From assembly GCA_020055645.1 (NCBI GenBank), contig CM034546.1, positions 128,857,875-128,921,874 on the forward strand: 64,000 nucleotides of DNA, written 5' to 3'. The stretch's first letter is position 1; each line of letters begins with the position of its first letter. This DNA comes from Tomocerus qinae (taxonomy: Eukaryota; Arthropoda; Collembola; Entomobryomorpha; Tomoceridae). The notes under the pieces were generated by a model. It did no database searches, had not been told where the DNA came from, and saw only the letters and a list, made by a program, of their open reading frames with translations. Below, piece by piece: positions 61,588-64,000 of the stretch. The translations under genes were made by a program, and so were the position numbers.

Positions 61588-63690
61588 ATGTATATTAAAC
61601 AGAATATTTTTGTAATTTTGCTTGTAGGTAGTATTTACAATACAGGTAAGAATAGGCGCCGTAAATAAATGATATTATGGTGAATTCATTATAAATAAGA
61701 GATTTCTTTATTCAGAAACGAAGGCAGCTGGACAATGTAACAATATCACATCTGACTCCACTGTTGGGGAATCTGGAACAGGCCTTGCACCAAAAGAATT
61801 CACACAAATACAAATAGATACCGATGATCACGCAAAAAGACGCAAACGCAATTCAGGTGATAAAGTAACTTATTCAAGTTGTTCATTGTCGAATTAAGGC
61901 GATGATGGAGTATTCACTGGAAATGACATTTATATAATTACATAAGAAACAGATTCCTTCCAAAGAAGGCAGTTGTGGACATCCAGTGAATAATTCCAGG
62001 AAATCGACTTAACGGCAATAATATGGTTTCCATTTTCAGAATCTATCAAGATTTTTAAAATAAACAGAAAAGTCCAATTTTCGAAAAATATTATAAAGCA
62101 TCGAAAATTTGAATTAAAAAATAAAATTACATTTCTTTGATTTATTCAACAATTTTCAAACTGAATTTCGGATACTTTAAAAATGTTTTTTTTGAAAATA
62201 GGGCTTTCAAGCTCTTCTTAAACATCTCGATAGATCCTGAAACTGAAAACCCTATAGAGTACATTTAGCCGCTTTCCTGGAACCTTATTTTCTCAAAGTC
62301 CCTATAGCCACTTAAATATGGCATTTATTGCCCTTACTTCCGTTCTTTGGTCCTGTTCATAAAAGAAAACTTAGTTTTTCTAAAGGTCAATGCATTATTA
62401 CACAGGTATTGCACAATGTAATGCACTCGAATTCGAAGAAGTCAATGTTGATTCTAATGGGTGGAAGATATACGTCTCAAAAACTAAGGCCTCTACGGTA
62501 AGAAAATAAATTCCACTAAGAATACCTAATCTACACAGTCTGGGAACTTCCCAATTCTCTTTTTGCTTTTCATTTTTTTAAATCACAATAAAAATATGTA
62601 AATCGTAAGGTAAACGAAAGGTATCGAAAGGTAAAAGGTAAACATGATCTATGATCATTTGCTGGCCAGACCAAAAAGCCCTACTCAGTACATAGAGGGA
62701 ATTAAGGAATGAATTTTGGCTGCAACAGTCAAAAAAAATTGTGTTATTAAACATACTTTTAAAAATTTTCATACTTTTCCCTGATCTACACTAATTCGTT
62801 CCTTCTTATGCGCTAATTTGCAACAGTTTATTTAGCATAATATTTAACAATATAAGATTTACAAGCATAGACATTAATTAGGAATATATAATTTAAGCTT
62901 TTTTATCGACAATGTATGAAAATTGACCGAAGTGGTCAGGCATCGAAAAAATTACCCAGTGTAACAGGCCCCGCCTACTGCCTAATTTCCACACTTTAGC
63001 TCCACATACAAGCCACGCCAACTTCGGGGCGTGGCATTCTATTGGCTTAGAACACCTTAGCTCTATCTACTCTGTGGGCATGGCATAGAGTGGGCGGGGT
63101 GAAGGCCGAGTTCCCCAGCATCCAGGGTTTAAGAAATTTTCGATGCCTGATAGTTTTTTGGCATAAATCATTCTATGTAAAATATTTTCCAGGTGTGATC
63201 CAGACCCCAAGATGACTATTAATATTTATTAATATCTTTTGTACATGAGTTTTATTTGAATCTTTTCGGGATGGGAAATTGCAGTTAACGTGGATTGATT
63301 CAGTTTGTTGCTGCAGACACAAAGGGTATCAGCTACTCAGCCCGTCATCTAAACAAGGAAACGTAGAACTCTTCAACGCACTTAATATCGTATCTCATCC
63401 ATCAGTAGAAGAAAACTCGATTGGATGGGTAGATTATCACCACTACAATAGCCCTAGTGATGGAACAGGATTGTGGGAAGCCTTCTCCAATGGACGACGA
63501 TATGACGTGGAAACAGTGCCTTATACTGATTTACCTGTTATTGGAAACTGTTGTAAAGGCACACGATCCAACCCAGCTTATGCTCCAACTTGGGTTACTA
63601 TATTAACCAATTGTTTGGGTACTTACAAATGCAAAACTTCAACTTTCCCCGCAAATCTTATCTGCGAAAGCGTCAGCACCAATTATGACG
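61588..63690 (+). CDS. Secreted CTLD protein, 3' end beyond the recognised exons (partial)
   Basis: Exons 61588-61645, 61716-61856, 62406-62497 and 63285-63690 join in phase. Signal peptide QNIFVILLVGSIYNT. Exon 2 encodes a 47-residue segment ending AKRRKRNSG, a likely furin-type cleavage site. Exon 3 is the CTLD pre-exon (IAQCNALEFEEV...YVSKTKAST). Exon 4 holds the CTLD core: LTWIDSVCCCRHKGYQLLS, NSIGWVDYHHY, GNCCKGT, TFPANLICES. It shares exon order and phases with the cassette CTLDs of the two large genes but has a triple Cys and diverged loops. The exon ends at a gt with phase 1 (GACG|GTAATA), as in its relatives; a following microexon and two-Cys exon are expected to the right. Reading on without splicing gives a stop at 63,777-63,779. 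Confidence 0.75.
62937..63149. mobile_element. GC-richer hAT-like MITE with CAGGCATCGAAAA ends (intronic)
   Basis: Starts caggcatcgaaaa and ends ttttcgatgcctg, perfect inverted repeats. The interior is palindromic and rich in ccacgcc/gggcgggg. Flanking octamers gaagtggt and atagtttt do not match well. It lies in the intron before the CTLD exon of lectin gene 6. Confidence 0.75.
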
Positions 63691-64000
63691 GTAATAAACT
63701 ACTCCTAAAACCTTTATGCTTGAGTAGAATGGAAAATCATGATATTATGAAAAAGATGCAACCGCTTAACCATGACTAAGAATGTCCCAAAAGCATACAA
63801 ATATTACATACCCAGCCCAGTCACATTATTGGTTGTATGCAATATTTTACGAGTATTTGAGTTGTACGTGTGAAGTTAAGACAAATGTTGAGTACGAATC
63901 AGCAATTACAACTAATTTTTCAAAAACGGGAATATATAATAATAATTTAGGGGACTATTTTGAGGAGGCTAATTAATTCGGGAAATACGGCAATCATGAT

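Noticed and set aside
1..64000. tRNA, rRNA or other structured RNA genes
   Set aside because: I looked for tRNA-like A and B boxes and rRNA blocks while reading and saw none convincing; a tRNAscan or Infernal run would be decisive.

Overview
This is an AT-rich, intron-bearing animal nuclear window. A six-exon-style odorant-binding protein and a 7TM chemoreceptor-like gene point to a hexapod. The mix of C-type lectin-like expansions, chemosensory genes and an AT-rich, MITE-laden background would fit a springtail (Collembola), but that is inference. I built gene models by joining open frames at GT..AG sites whose phases agree. No protein or HMM search was possible.

Layout. 1-1.5 kb: 3' part of a gene made of small phase-0 exons encoding a charged, coiled-coil-like protein. 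2.4-7.6 kb: a DNA-transposon gene that joins, by phase-consistent introns, a DDE-type transposase to two consecutive Ulp1/C48 cysteine-protease domains. 8.0-11.8 kb: a 167-bp satellite with a 6-monomer (1,002 bp) higher-order repeat. 12-16 kb: non-coding, with small transposon remnants. 16.2-18.3 kb (minus): a 7-exon type I membrane protein with three thrombospondin type 1 repeats. 20.5-22.5 kb: a membrane-anchored protein resembling the DUF4804/MavL-like family. 23.9-24.7 kb: an odorant-binding protein.

27-54 kb holds a cluster of C-type-lectin-like genes: a 14-exon three-CTLD mucin-like gene (27.1-34.0), two single-CTLD genes (35.2-36.9 and 38.5-41.3), a pseudogene relic (42.6-45.2) and a 15-exon three-CTLD gene (46.0-54.3). 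The last carries a long exon of an unrecognised repeated domain with the motif FIPDS. A sixth CTLD gene runs off the right edge (61.6-64 kb). The two large genes share a phase-compatible exon cassette that includes a 27-nt microexon. Three of the genes share an unrecognised C-terminal tail (CGxLPQV followed by a charged helix). 56.6-58.6 kb: a chemoreceptor-like multi-pass membrane protein.

The window is dense in small non-autonomous DNA transposons. Several end in CAG...CTG inverted repeats flanked by perfect or near-perfect 8-bp direct repeats, as expected for the hAT superfamily. Many sit in introns. The cluster appears to have grown by tandem gene duplication plus exon-cassette duplication. 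The secreted and surface products (lectins, TSP1 receptor, OBP, chemoreceptor) suggest recognition roles, but no pathway can be asserted from sequence alone.
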